Below, piece after piece: positions 34,741 through 46,300 of a stretch of DNA of 64,000 nt; position 1 is the stretch's first letter, and each line of letters starts with the position of its first letter. The notes under the pieces are model-generated. The model did no database searches. It was not told the origin of the DNA and saw only the letters and a list, made by a program, of their open reading frames with translations. A program made the translations under genes and the position numbers. Source of the DNA: Tubulanus polymorphus (taxonomy: Eukaryota; Nemertea; Palaeonemertea; Tubulaniformes; Tubulanidae); assembly GCF_964204645.1 (NCBI RefSeq), contig NC_134030.1, forward strand, positions 16,621,110 through 16,685,109. The letters run 5' to 3'.

Positions 34741-36334
34741 AGACGGTCACTGTTTTTGTATGTACCTACGGAAAGAAAATAGTTTTCGTTTCACACGTCT
34801 TTCACTCTTTCTTTTCATTTTTTGGATGTTTAAAAACTTGATATGAAAGTTTTACAAATTTGTCAGATTGAACTGTGACCCATGGGTAATTATGCACGAC
34901 TGATTCTTTTGGGATGACCACAGTCTCATTTTCTATATCACAAGGGTGACTACTAGCCTTATCTATTAAAGCCAGGATGATGCATAATGCATCGGAAATT
35001 AGACACTGATAACGATTATTTTAAAATCAGCTCACCTTGTCTCAAGCGTATAACCTGTTTTTGAAGCATATCTATCCAGGCAAGAAAGGGGATAAATTAA
35101 ATTGATATAAACGAATTATCTGTTCGAAGCGATTATGAAATGTAAGATGTAATCTGGTTGACTGATGAAGATCTGTTTTCAGTAGTTTCAATTTGTTGTA
35201 CAGGCATTTCTGTAAATTTACCACGAATGGAAATATCTTATTATATTTCTCTAAGTGTCACCATAACCTAATGTTGAATCTAATTCGATTCTAATTTGAT
35301 AATTAAATTTTTTTCATCTAATTTTGTATTACTTCAGAAATGAGGAAATTGAGGTAATATGTTTTCAGCAAATTATATGGCATGCTGTTTTTGACTGTGA
35401 ATTTCTTTATTTCCCGAAAGCAATTAAGTGAAAGTAACAACACATGAAGACCTACCGACATTTTAACAATTCCGATGGTTCAAGGGATTTTACTTCACCT
35501 ACAAGAGATGAGATTTGTAAATTGTTAAGTCTCAATAAATTCTGATAGCAACTCGAAGTGTCCGGAGTTGTTGTAACATTGAATTAAATACGTTCCTGTT
35601 TGATTGATGGATGATTAAGACTTTGTTTTGAAAAAAGGGAGATTATCAATATGATCTCGAAAAGTCGCTCGAAAATATAGAACAAAAAAAGAATGGAATT
35701 CGATAAAAATGTAACACTTTACACGATTCAGAACAACTCGGATATCTTATCACATCTCAATTTGACGTGACTCAAGCGGGACACATGTCTACCACCTCTT
35801 AAGGTCGGAACGTATAATCAACTTGAACGCAGAATCTACTGTATTCTAACAGTCATAAAATGTACTCAAACACTCGAATCACTTGAGAATAACAAACATA
35901 TCACCAGGGGAGGTGTATAAGAGACCTCACTTATTTCACAAAGGCAAAATTGGTGTTATTTTAACACTCTAATACAGCTCGGAATAATGATATCTTAAAC
36001 AATACATACCATTAGTTGAATCACGGAGGGTAGTGTTTAAAGGACTACTGTACAATTTTGTTTTTTCCCTTGAATCAATCCATTATGATGTAATAAATGA
36101 TAATCTAATGACCTTAGGTATATTTGTTTTCATTTCGAATACTTTTTAGAGGTTTTTTCTTGCTACGGCAAACCAAAATATACGTAGTCGCGATGCTCAG
36201 CAATCTCGGGTAATCCCCTGTGGTGACGTCAGCGCGAGATGTTGAGAACCCGGAAGTATTATCAGCCTCGTTCAGATAGCGATAACAACAGGAGATAAAG
36301 TGATGATAAAAAGATTTTAAAACGATTTTTAACT
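34741..36334. other. No gene; upstream region of Kolobok copy 2
   Basis: AT-rich and without open frames. 36195-36334 becomes GC-richer just before the THAP start codon, which could include its promoter. No TATA box is obvious. Confidence 0.4.
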
Positions 36335-38377
36335 ATGCCACGGCGTTGTGTGTACTACAATTGTAGTACACAAGATTCCTTGTTATTCAAATGGCCGCGT
36401 GATCCAAATATTGCTAGAGTATGGACTGCTTTTGTGAGTACAAAGCGAGCACAATGGAAGCCTTCGTCATCAAGTGTGCTCTGTAGAAAACATTTCACAA
36501 CGGAGGCCTTCGACAATTACATGGAGTACAATGCTGGTTTTGCTAATAGGTTCGTATATTAAAAACATCAATCCCATAAAATAAACTGATACCTTGATTC
36601 TACAGCTTTTGAAACAAATCATATTCAATTCATTTTTGAGTGACCTGGGCCTAAGATTGTCATGTATAATCAGGCGACTTGTAATTAGTTTGGAAACAAC
36701 TGACTATTATGATGCATTTTTCACTTCAATCTTCGACTAAAGAAAGATTCTGTACCAACTTTGCATCTCAATGATTCTGTTGTGTCGAATTCTGTTGACT
36801 CGCCTCAGAAAGCAGATTTTTTGAGTCCGAAGATGCAGATAGGACGTTCAGCTTTTGAAAAAAGACTGAGGCTAGCGATGGTCAATGATGCGACTCAGCC
36901 AAGTGTAGCTGAACCAGAGCCTCAAAGTATTGACTTTGAAATTGATGGTGATGGCGATCTCGATAAGATGCGGGAAACTGTAGCTGTTCAAACTGAACCT
37001 TACACATCTAGTTAAGGTAATTACATCCATTCGAAATCATGAATAAGATAGTTGCCTACCTACTTTTAATTTCATATTTCATTTGTTGATTATAGAAATT
37101 GAATTAGATTTGATCAGTATTATTTAAAAATATACTTTTAATTTCATATTTCATTTGTTGATTATAGATATTGAATTTAATTTAATCATTATTATTTCAA
37201 AATATTTTTTCAGCGATCCAAACTCTCAAATGGAGACCTAAGTATTTTTGTCAACGTCGACATTTCCCAAAATATCCAAAACCGAAAGTCAAAAGCTACC
37301 AAATCAGACGCACCTCACGTGGGGTTCAATGTTCCCTTCTATCCCCCAAAACAAGACCTAAGAAGCGATACAGAAAGGCTAGTCAGAGCAGTGTCTCATC
37401 AAACAAGACGGATTCTGATGAAGAATATCGTCCAGAGTGCGACACAGAGACTGAATCGGATGATGAATTTCAAGAAGAAAGTGTGAAATTTGTAGAAATG
37501 AAGTAAGATGATCATTACATGTAGCCTACCCTCAAGTTAGATATCATGACATAGAAATTTGTATTTGATTTTGTCGAGAGATCAATGCTAAGATCTGTGA
37601 AATTATAGAAGTATTTTTACTTGCAGGAATGAAGATGACGTTGATTTTCAGGATCAGACCAAGTTTATTGTTTATCAGTCTGCTCTGCTGATACTATTTC
37701 AATTCTGCAGTATCTGCAAGGGTGAAAATCTTGTCTTGAAGAGTGTGTCTTCTACTTGTCTGACAGTTAGAACCCAGTGTAAGCTGTGTAACCACAGGAC
37801 CACATGGAAAAGTGAGCCATTTATCGAGAGTATTCCCGTTACCAGTATATTATTGAGTGTTGGAATACTACTGACAGGAAGCCTAACAGCAAAGGTGATC
37901 AGGTTGTTTAAGTAAGTTGAAGCCAATGCTTGTCATCAAATTGTGCCTTAATTTTCATCGACTTTTAAAAAATACATTTAAATATATTATTTCAAACATT
38001 CATTTTCAATCCAGCTTCATAAAAATTCAGTGCCTTTCAACGCGAACAGTGTATAACCATCATTCGAAATACATCCATGCCGCTATACGACAAGTTTTGG
38101 AAAGGAAACGCGAGTCGACTCAAATCCACTCATCTCCACTGTTGATAGGAGGAGATGGATGCTGTGACTCTCCTGGCCACTCGGCAAAGTACTGTTCATA
38201 CTCGATAATGAATCTGGAGACCAATAAAATAATAACTTCTGAGGCTTAAAAAGATGCGCAGAAAAACTGAAGAAATTCAAAATCACAGCTCTCGTAACTG
38301 ATATGCATTTGTCCGTTAGAAAATGGGCACGCGACACTTGGATAATTCCACATTACTATGATACTTGGCATTGTGTC
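36335..38377 (+). pseudogene. Kolobok-type THAP transposase gene, copy 2 (truncated)
   Basis: Exon 1, 36335-36549, encodes an intact THAP finger (MPRRCVYYNCST, LFKWPRD, SVLCRKHFTTEAFDN, ending GFANR). Further exons are about 36743-37014 (acidic linker), 37214-37502 (IQTLKWRPK.. KKRYRKASQ), 37627-37911 and 38015-38377. The fourth has CSICKGE.. CKLCNHRTTWKSEPF.. KVIRLF. The last has a catalytic Asp block GGDGCCDSPGHSAKYCSYSI, then after a shift GLKRCAEKLKKF and LVTDMHLSVRKWARDTW. It parallels copy 1 exon by exon but lacks the piece between SE and GLKR, including an intron. At 38377, inside TWHCV, it is cut by a CR1-type LINE. The two copies are clearly divergent. Confidence 0.7.
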
Positions 38378-38855
38378 ATTCTCAAGCCATTCTCAAGAGT
38401 GGCTATTACCATCTGCGTAACATAGCGTCAGTGTGGAATCAACTAACTCAATCGGCAGCCAAATCGCTTATTCATGCCCTGGTCATATCTCGGCTGGATT
38501 ATTGTAATAGTCTCCTTGCTGGTGTTAGTAGTTCAAATGTCAACAAACTTCAGCGCTTACAGTACTCCTGTGCTCGTTTGATATGCAGAACACCTCGCTC
38601 CGACCATATCACGCCAATCCTTGTGCAACTACATTGCTCCCTGTTTCAGCTAGGATCGACTTCAAAGTTCTGTTGCTTACCTACAAATCACTCACCCACC
38701 AAGCTCCTGACTATCTCTGTGAACTATTAACCACCTACAAACCGTCCAGAAACCTCCGTTCGGCTCAGCAGCATCGACTTCTCGTACGTCGTAATAACTT
38801 TTCAACATTTGGATCCATAGCGTTCTCTGTTCACACTCCGTTCACAAAAATTTAT
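38378..38855 (+). mobile_element. CR1/Jockey-type LINE, 3' part of RT, 5'-truncated
   Basis: The open frame shows KSGYYHLRNIASVWNQLTQ, ALVISRLDYCNSLLAGVSSS and LQRLQYSCARLICRTPRSDH. After a one-base shift near 38637 it shows VSARIDFKVLLLTYKSLTHQ and APDYLCELL. This is the C-terminal RT thumb region of such LINEs. The 5' end abuts Kolobok copy 2 and the 3' end abuts the AT-rich island, so both borders look like insertion or deletion joints. Confidence 0.8.
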
Positions 38856-38895
38856 TAAAACTGAAGGATCAACTGTTATATCTTCTACTAATTCA

Positions 38896-39609
38896 ATGTT
38901 TACAGTATATAATAAATTTATATTTAGATTTAAATTACGTGAAACCGGAATTAGTTTTACAACTTTAAAAAAGAGGTACAATATAAAATCTAAACCTTTT
39001 TATAAATTAGATGCACTTGATATTGAAGAAGATTTTGATTTAAAATTATTATCTAAAAGTGAATTTAAAAGATTAGAAGAAATGATAGAACTTAAACAAT
39101 TACAAGAAGATATAGATGAAAATAGAAATAAAATATGTAATGAATTAAAGTAACAATTAGATATCGATAATGAATTATTTGAGACAGAATTTAAAAAACT
39201 TGAAATAATTCCTGAAGTTAAATTAAATGATTATACTCCTAAAATATCCGGGGTTGAAAATAATACAATTTTTGAAATTAGAGTTTTTTCAACTCAATGT
39301 AAATGTATAACAGAACTTTATTTCAGTTATATTTTAACAGATCAAGTCTTTTATGAAACTACTACTGATTTAATAGAATTATTGATAAAAACATTACAAT
39401 TAAACGTATTAAATAATATTTATTTTGAATTGTCTTCGATAGAAAACATTATCAAAAAGTTAAAAATAGGAGTTCATAGCCCTGATAGACACTTTATTTT
39501 ATCAAAATTAGAAAAACCTATTTTCCAAGTAAAGAAGATAACCCACAATCATTTTGAAATAATTGATAAAATGGATTTTGAATTGATGAAAAAAATACTG
39601 AATATTTGA
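38896..39609 (+). pseudogene. Hypothetical protein of the AT-rich island (one in-frame stop)
   Basis: The frame is open from the island edge at about 38850 through the Met at 38896 (MFTVYNKFIFRFKLRETG) to a TAA at 39151-39153. It then continues in the same frame to a stop at 39609 (ending FELMKKILNI). About 237 codons are present. The middle is a Leu/Lys/Glu-rich helical stretch (KRLEEMIELKQLQEDIDENR). The start may lie further upstream, cut off by the LINE junction. I do not recognise it. Lys/Asn-rich usage matches the proteins of the element at 54-61 kb. Confidence 0.5.
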
Positions 39610-39674
39610 AGATAAATTCTTATGATTTCATTAATGTATGTGATATACATAAATAATCTGATTATTCAAGAAAA

Positions 39675-39961
39675 ATGAAACTTAACAATATGAAAATTAA
39701 GCAATGCAAGCGTTTAGAACTATTGAAAGATAATTCTGAATATACTATTGATTTCATTAATCTTAGATATTTTAGAAATCAATTACACCATTAATTTTAA
39801 TTCATAATTATGAAAATATTTACATATCAAATGAATTTTTCGATAAAGAAATGATTAAGTATAATATAACAGAATATCAGGTGATAAAATTGATTACACA
39901 CAAGCAAAAATATAATTCTCAGCGGCATAAAAAATTAGTAGTAAGTCTAATTGTTATTTGA
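39675..39961 (+). pseudogene. Hypothetical small protein of the AT-rich island, frameshifted
   Basis: MKLNNMKIKQCKRLELLKDN opens at 39675 and stops at about 39794. The next frame carries on from there (ITPLILIHNYENIYISNEFF.. QRHKKLVVSLIVI) to a stop at 39961. Together that is roughly 95 codons. No family is recognised. Confidence 0.35.
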
Positions 39962-40011
39962 TTTGAAACATATAAATATTTTATAAACTGTTTAATTTTT
40001 CTCTTAAATAA

Positions 40012-40230
40012 ATGGATGGTTCTATTCCAACTGGGAAAAGTGATTTGAAACATTATCTTGTAGCAGGAGGGTTAATATTAGCTGCATTATACTTGTACTA
40101 TGAGAATATTTCAAAAGATTTGATAAATGAAAATAATAAATTGAGTAAAAAGTTAAAGAAGTTAAATGGAAACAATCACAGAAATAAAAAGAATAAAAAA
40201 GTTAATGATTTAAATGATATTGAGGATTAA
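40012..40230 (+). CDS. Small single-span membrane protein of the AT-rich island (72 aa)
   Basis: A complete ORF of 72 codons. Residues 17-29 (YLVAGGLILAALYLYY) form a membrane span. It is followed by an Asn/Lys-rich coiled-coil-like segment (ENNKLSKKLKKLNGNN) and a basic then acidic tail. Small membrane proteins with basic tails are common in Maverick-type and adenovirus-like elements. The membrane protein at 58264-58569 in the other element is comparable in size but not in sequence. Confidence 0.5.
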   Translation: MDGSIPTGKSDLKHYLVAGGLILAALYLYYENISKDLINENNKLSKKLKKLNGNNHRNKKNKKVNDLNDIED

Positions 40231-40427
40231 AACAAGATCATTTAATTTAATTTATTCTATATATTTTAACTATAAAAATGAGTGAAAGTAAGGTAGTAAA
40301 TTTATTACATCTAATATATAAAAATTAACAGAATATCAAATCAATTATTATGATTTCAGGTTAATTTTCTTTTTCAATTTATAGTATAAAACAGTTGTTA
40401 GAATTTTATGATTCTTGTTAAATTAGA

Positions 40428-40581
40428 TATTCAGAATTGAAAGAAAATATAAATTATCTATCAGATCGAATAAATAATATTAAGTGTTGTGAAATATGTA
40501 ATAAAAGATATAGAAATTAGAAATCATTAAGGAATCACACGTATATTCATGAGCTAAATGATAAACTGTATAATTCAAATT
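40428..40581 (+). pseudogene. C2H2 zinc-finger remnant
   Basis: The frame shows YSELKENINYLSDRINNIKC, then CEICNKRYRN, a TAG, and SLRNHTYIHELNDKLYN. Spacing gives C-x2-C..H-x3-H if the stop is read through. A partly duplicated relic (IHKLNDKS) lies at about 41165-41220. Probably a transcription-factor-like viral accessory gene, now broken. Confidence 0.4.
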
Positions 40582-40699
40582 AAGCAATAGACTGTTAAAT
40601 TGGCTGAAATATATATAAATAGATTATATTAGAACTATTTCTATATTTAGATTAATAATTTATATTTATAATTTTTATAAAAACTAATTTATATATCTA

Positions 40700-40790
40700 T
40701 GTACTAGACATACGAGTAAGAAAGTAAGATTCTTGCCAAGAAAGTAAGAATTCGTGGATTCTTACTCGTACCTGTCTTACTTAGTTTTAT
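40700..40790. repeat. Hairpin motif copy 1 (TACGAGTAAGAA arms)
   Basis: ACTAGACATACGAGTAAGAA at 40702-40721 pairs with TTCTTACTCGTACCTGTCTTAC at about 40758-40780. It is preceded by AATTTATATATCTATGTACT, as at 56.4 kb. It lies in a gene-free stretch and is a candidate intergenic terminator of the element. Confidence 0.7.
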
Positions 40791-40916
40791 AAAAATGAAT
40801 AAATTATATGTTTTCACTTAATAAAAATAAAAAATAGATTATATTTTAACTATTTCTATACTAAGATTGATAATTTATTCATTTTTATATAATCTAAACT
40901 AATTTATATATCTAAG

Positions 40917-40977
40917 TACTAGAGGTACGAGTAAGAAAGTTAGATTTCTTGGATTCTTACTCGTACGTCTAGTAAAT
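40917..40977. repeat. Hairpin motif copy 2, ~20-bp stem
   Basis: TACTAGAGGTACGAGTAAGAA pairs with TTCTTACTCGTACGTCTAGTA across a short loop. Nearly perfect. The surrounding ~150 bp is a second copy of the segment around hairpin 1. Confidence 0.8.
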
Positions 40978-41759
40978 AAATATCATAAATAGTTTTATCA
41001 TATATATATTTCTGTTTCAATATTTATTTACCTCACAGATTTATTATAAATATTTGGAAAAGTATAAATCATATTCAATTATATATTTACATTTATCATT
41101 ATTGAAAGAGTATTACAATGAATCCATTAGATTGTTAAACTGTTTAAGTATTAAATTGCGTAGATTGTATATTCATAAACTAAATGATAAATCACGAATA
41201 AGACTGTTAAATTAGCTGAAATGTATGAAATATTGTATGAAATATTAGTTAATCAAAAAGGGGGTTTGGTATCAATGTATTTGATACGTATTAAATACGT
41301 ATTATGCTTTATTTCTGAAATTAAAGCTTAAAACGTTTTAAATGTGTCACCATGTCTTCGCATGACCATTCGACAATTAAAATGTGGGCCTGTTGATGCA
41401 TATCTGTGTTCACGCGGTAAAAACACCTATCTGCTCCGTGGGAAGAGTTAACTAGAAGAGTTCTACTAATTAGTATTTGCGTTCAATCCATTACTACACG
41501 TAATTGATACATAAATGGTTAACGGTTAACGCGTTATTGCTGACAAAGCAATCGACTCGCGTCGTGCACTAAGTATTGACTATATCATAATCAGTTTTGC
41601 GCTGAATTCAGCTTAAAATGTATTAGGTAATCTTTAGTTGTTCAAACAAACATATTGTTAGTTTCATACAGGCAGAGTCATGATAAGGTTATAACATTTC
41701 ATCATTTGGATTATTTCCTGTGGAATAATGTAATGATAAGGTTAGAACGTAGAAATAAA

Positions 41760-42256
41760 AAGGCTCTGTACCTTTATAATTACAGAATGCTTGGACATTA
41801 ATGGAATGATAACCCTTTAGGTTGATATAATCAGCTTCATGTTCATGGGGGTCTTTGTATACGAATGTGAGTGCAGTCTATACAACCTATGACTGCTGGG
41901 AAATACGCAAGAGCATGAAAGCCTTGGTTTACTTCTAGATGTTCAGCATCGGTAGTGGGCCATCTGATAAATACAGGGACAAGCTCGTCCAGTGCTTCTG
42001 TAACGTTAGTTATAATTCTTGAAACGGAGGCTTTTGATACACCAAATCTGTCGCCAATTACAGATAAAATCGATCCAGTCGCATAGAATCGCAAAGCGAT
42101 CATAACCTGCCAAATAGGCAATATTGGCATTCCTCTTTCCGTTAGCTTCCCAAGTCTTCTAGCTATAAGTTGCGTTATTACCAAAATAGTCTCTGGCGTC
42201 AAACGGAATCGTTTAAGGATTTCATTTGCCTCATAAACATCCAAAGAATGGTCCAA
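41760..42256 (-). pseudogene. PIF/Harbinger transposase, N-terminal fragment
   Basis: The minus-strand frame opens MDHSLDVYEANEILKRFRLT and has an HTH region (LRFYATGSILSVIGDRFG, VSKASVSRIITNVTEAL). The first catalytic-Asp block is FPAVIGCIDCTHIRIQ. After an indel in the C5 run near 41845 it continues HEHEADYINLKGYHSINVQA up to about 41765. The second half of the transposase is missing. It is a different Harbinger lineage from the one at 4.8-5.7 kb. Confidence 0.75.
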
Positions 42257-42479
42257 GCAGTGATATTCTTTGATTTTTCATTGACGAATCAACATTTCAT
42301 TGGCCATTTTGTTAATTTTGAAGCTTAGGAATATAATTTGCCGCTAGGAATAAGTAACTTATTGCCGGGGAATAAAAACATCCACGTCTATGAAACAGAA
42401 ATATCCCTAGTACTAAATTTGATCCGTGGGATAAGTGATTTCATATCAGGGAATAACCTTATTCTATGTCTATGAAACC

Positions 42480-43570
42480 TGCTCCAGTTCATCAACGGAC
42501 TCCTGAGTTAAAGTTATTTATTGCGACCATGACAACCTTTTTTCTATGCTTGAATACATACCACTGGTTTTCAATCTCCCAATTGGCCCTAGCGCCAATG
42601 TGGCACTTACCAGCAGGCCTGCCACCCAAGCCAAAGCTTTAACAGTTACCTTACCATCTGTGATATAATCTGACAACACTGTATTTACTATCCTTAGTGT
42701 TCTACTCACCCTTTCATCTGTGACATAGAGTTTTCTCTGAGTCATATTGATTCTGAATCTTAACCTTAACCACACCTGTTTGACTCAAGGCTCCCAAAAG
42801 CATTTTCCTCGCTAATGAAACCGCAAGCAACCAAATCCTCATGTACTCTGTGACTTAATTTTTTACCTTGTGTTTCATTAACGCCACCCCTATATCATCA
42901 TCTAGATAAAGAACCACTCTCCAACCCTCTGCCCTCCAGTAACGTACTAATACCTTAACCAATCTTGTAAAAATATATAGACCTATAGCACAGCCAAAAG
43001 CCAAAACATTGAACTGTCAGTATGTCTTCTTGCCTACTAATTCCCAGGCAAAACCAAATTAGGTCTATGTATTATCAGCTACTTCTACATGATGATACGC
43101 AGACTTCAAATCAAATCTGAATATATGGGTGGACTCGCCAACTACTTCTATTGCCACCTTTAAATCTTACATTTTAAACCGCAAATTGCACAAATGTTCA
43201 TTTCCATGCCTCATGTCTAAAATCAACCTCCTTTTCCCCACTTTATTGACCGATACAGTCAAGGGATTGACCACAACTGGCATTGACGTGACCCGAGTTA
43301 CTACCTTTATTTTCTCGAACTTCAATAATTCAGACGACACAAAATCGGCATTGTCTAGAAGCGCTGACTAATTGTTTTTAAATGTTTTCCCTACCAGCCT
43401 AGACTCAAACGGTGATGTTAGCCCATTACTTATCAAATCAAAAATCCATTCCGATGCCCCCATTTTCATCCACATTTTTTGATGACTTTTTAATCTACCT
43501 ACTGGCGACACTAGGGATTCTATATTTTCACACACAGGTGTACTTCTATTTATGGTACCTCCCGGCAAGC
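42480..43570 (-). pseudogene. DIRS/Ngaro-type RT-RNase H remnant
   Basis: Minus-strand segments in several frames follow DIRS order: MGASEWIFDLISNGLTSPF (about 43460), VVNPLTVSVNKVGKRRLILD and MRHGNEHL (about 43230), IFRFDLKSAYHHVEVAD (43105), and the YLDD active-site box (VVLYLDD, about 42905). Last is the connection/RNase H start VKALAWVAGLLVSATLALGP (about 42640) with SGMYSSIEKRLSW. A tyrosine-recombinase domain expected for DIRS is not adjacent. Several stops and shifts are present. Confidence 0.7.
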
Positions 43571-46300
43571 CTTGGCTTGACTGCTACCCCAATTATCAAT
43601 ATCAGATCGATAAAATGTACTTATCGGTGTCTGAATATTACTTCCAATCACAGCAGATCATTGCTGCATACATCTTCTAAGGGCATTGCCGTCTCCAATG
43701 GCCCATCATCCCCATCAAATAATGGCCGATCTTGTGGTATTTGGATTGTCCCTATACTGGTGAGCCACTGATGGAGTTGACAATCTCTGTTGACTCGGTT
43801 GACTGTTCAGTGTTGTTCTACCCAGGAAGCGTATTTTCTGCTGTTGATTAGCTACTGCTATTTTCTCCTATATTTTTGGCCGCTCGGTTTGGGTCAGAAA
43901 ACTAAAAATTGTATGAAACTGAATATTTCAATACCATCTAAGCACCTTATCAGCAATGTTGTGTCAAAATTTCATAGAAATTGAACACAAATTGAATATA
44001 TTGAAAATACAGATTTTATGTTCAAATCCGTTATTACTAAAGGAATTTTTATGAAAAAAACATCCATGGAATCAGTGAAATATAACTAAGAACAAGAATA
44101 TGGTCAAAATGATTTCAAAGATATATGAAAAAAGTTTTTTTGAATCGTCATTATGGTACTGTGTGAAACTGGTGTGAGCCAGATGTGTTCCTGTAAACAT
44201 TATACACAAACTATCGCGATGGTAGGATGTGGCCTGCGCTATTTCTCAAGTGGGTGTTTGAACTTGTGCTGAATCACCAAATCGCGGCAGTTGAATGTAC
44301 TAATGAGTAAAATTTAATGATGGGACATTTCTACCCCTATAGTGAAATTATTTATCGTTTTAAAGGGCGTTGGTGAATTCGTCGTTCGCGGATTAGAATG
44401 TTGTTCTGTTACCTGTTTCTAATATTTTATCGAACTGGCAGAATCATAGCTTACTTTAGCATAAATTCCAGCAGAACAACATAAATACGAATTGAACCGT
44501 CAATAATTACGTCGTATTTAGTTTTATTAGTCAGATCGTTCTTCCATCTCAATGGCAAATTTATATTTTTATTTGCAATTATTTCGGCGATTCGAACACC
44601 ACCACTAGGGTTCCTAATCCTCGTGGCCGCAGTTGGTAAGATAGCTACAAACATTTCTGAAGAAGCTTCGTCATTCTGCAAATTTCACAAGTCAATTGTT
44701 TTTTATCAAGACGCGATCACACGAAAAGTGGCGCCAACAGACTTGAATATCATATTAATAAACTGAATCGGGTTAGTTTTGTATTCATAAAACTAAAAAT
44801 TGTTTAACCAAAATTAAGTTATACTCGCTATGATTGATATCGGTTCTAAATTGAATAAACTCGTTTATATAATTTTAATGATCAATGAATCATTTGATAA
44901 TAGATGAATTTGATAAATCAAATCGAAACTATTAGATTGTTATCATTAATTATTATATGTCGATTCAATGTCTTATTTATTGTGACGATGAAAATGAAAG
45001 ATATCTTGATTTTTTCGATAGTATTGCGTTGATGTGTTTCAATGGTCTGTTCTAATGATTCTACGGGGGAAGTGTAATCTCATTACTTCCCTGATTATAC
45101 TCAGTCAAACAGTAGTAAAATATTTTTGTGTATAAGCACTTACTATGTAAGCCAATACCCTCATTAACTGGGAAAATAACGACCTGTGGGAAGTGAGGTG
45201 CCATGACCCAGATGATAAGACAGAGACTTTCATCGACAGTCTATTTGTATCTATATCAGTTCAACGATTATATTTCAAGCCGTTTGGTGCGCTGATGGGG
45301 CATTGGATGTTCGAGTTTGACCCAGGCCATACTTTCACTGAGGAGTCTAAAACTTTACGATTACACCACCATTGCTCCTCGTGAGATGTTTTTCTGAATT
45401 TCGATGGTTCCGCGTATTTCAACCGTTTCACCTCAGTCACCTATTTCATCATCATCAAATTCACGGACGGAAAGGAGGCCTGGTGGTGGCCTATTGGTGT
45501 CCGGCTCGTTTGTTGATTTGTATTGGTTTAGGTGACAGGGTTTCCATAAAAAGCTCTCTCACTTAATAATATTTCATTACAAATAATTGGTATATTTATT
45601 CATTACTAAAAGATTAAATTGTTTTAAGAGTTGATTAGTTGAATTTTATACAAATCTGATCCGTCATAATTAACAGTTTTGGCGTAGTTAATTTCATAAG
45701 TCATAAACGCTTGATTTCTAGCCATTTTGTAGAGTTTGCTACAAGGAGAAGGTTTTATTCGGTCCATAATACGAGTGTTGTTGGTGTTATTCTGAAAAGA
45801 AAAAGGAAGTGCGTGTGGCCCAAGGTGAACGTATCGGCAATCTCTATGGAGGTACCAGGATGAATCCCGCCGACATTATACCACCAGGAGCACCAATCCG
45901 CATTTACCAAAGAATAATTAATATGATGTTAGTTCAGTTAGTTGTTAAGTTAGTTTTAAAGATTAGATTAATTAATAAGATTAACAAAAATTAAGAAACA
46001 GGTAAATTTTAACAATAAACATTTGATTATTATACTTTGACATATAATTTGAATTGACAAAATTTATTTTACGAGGTAAGATATTTCTGGTCTTCCCAAC
46101 ATTTATTGAGTCTACTCTTAAAGCAGTTTATTGATGGAGCAGTGACTATGTTTTCGGTCAGGCTGTTCCATTTATTTACAACTATTTGAGAAAAAGTTGC
46201 TGTAAAGCTCCTTCTTACACCTTTGTTTTAAAAGTTTCTGACTGTTACCTCTCAACTGACGTGTACGCTTATCCCCCTCAAGTGTGGTGTTTCCATCAAT
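43571..46300. other. No gene supported
   Basis: Short frames only. 44451-44681 minus (LPTAATRIRNPSGGVRIAEI, WKNDLTNKTKYDVIIDG) and 45809-45994 plus (GNLYGGTRMNPADIIPPGAP) are protein-like, but I do not recognise them and they have no splice context. Confidence 0.4.

Larger units (their letters stand above)
38856..41230 (+). mobile_element. AT-rich island: remnant of a Maverick-related element
   Basis: Base composition drops sharply to very low GC at 38856 and recovers near 41250. Genes are all on the + strand and have a viral, Lys/Asn/Ile-rich composition. Two hairpins with TACGAGTAAGAA and the lead-in AATTTATATATCTATGTACT also occur at 56.4 kb in the Maverick-like element. No inverted terminal repeat is visible, so this is a fragment. 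Confidence 0.6.
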
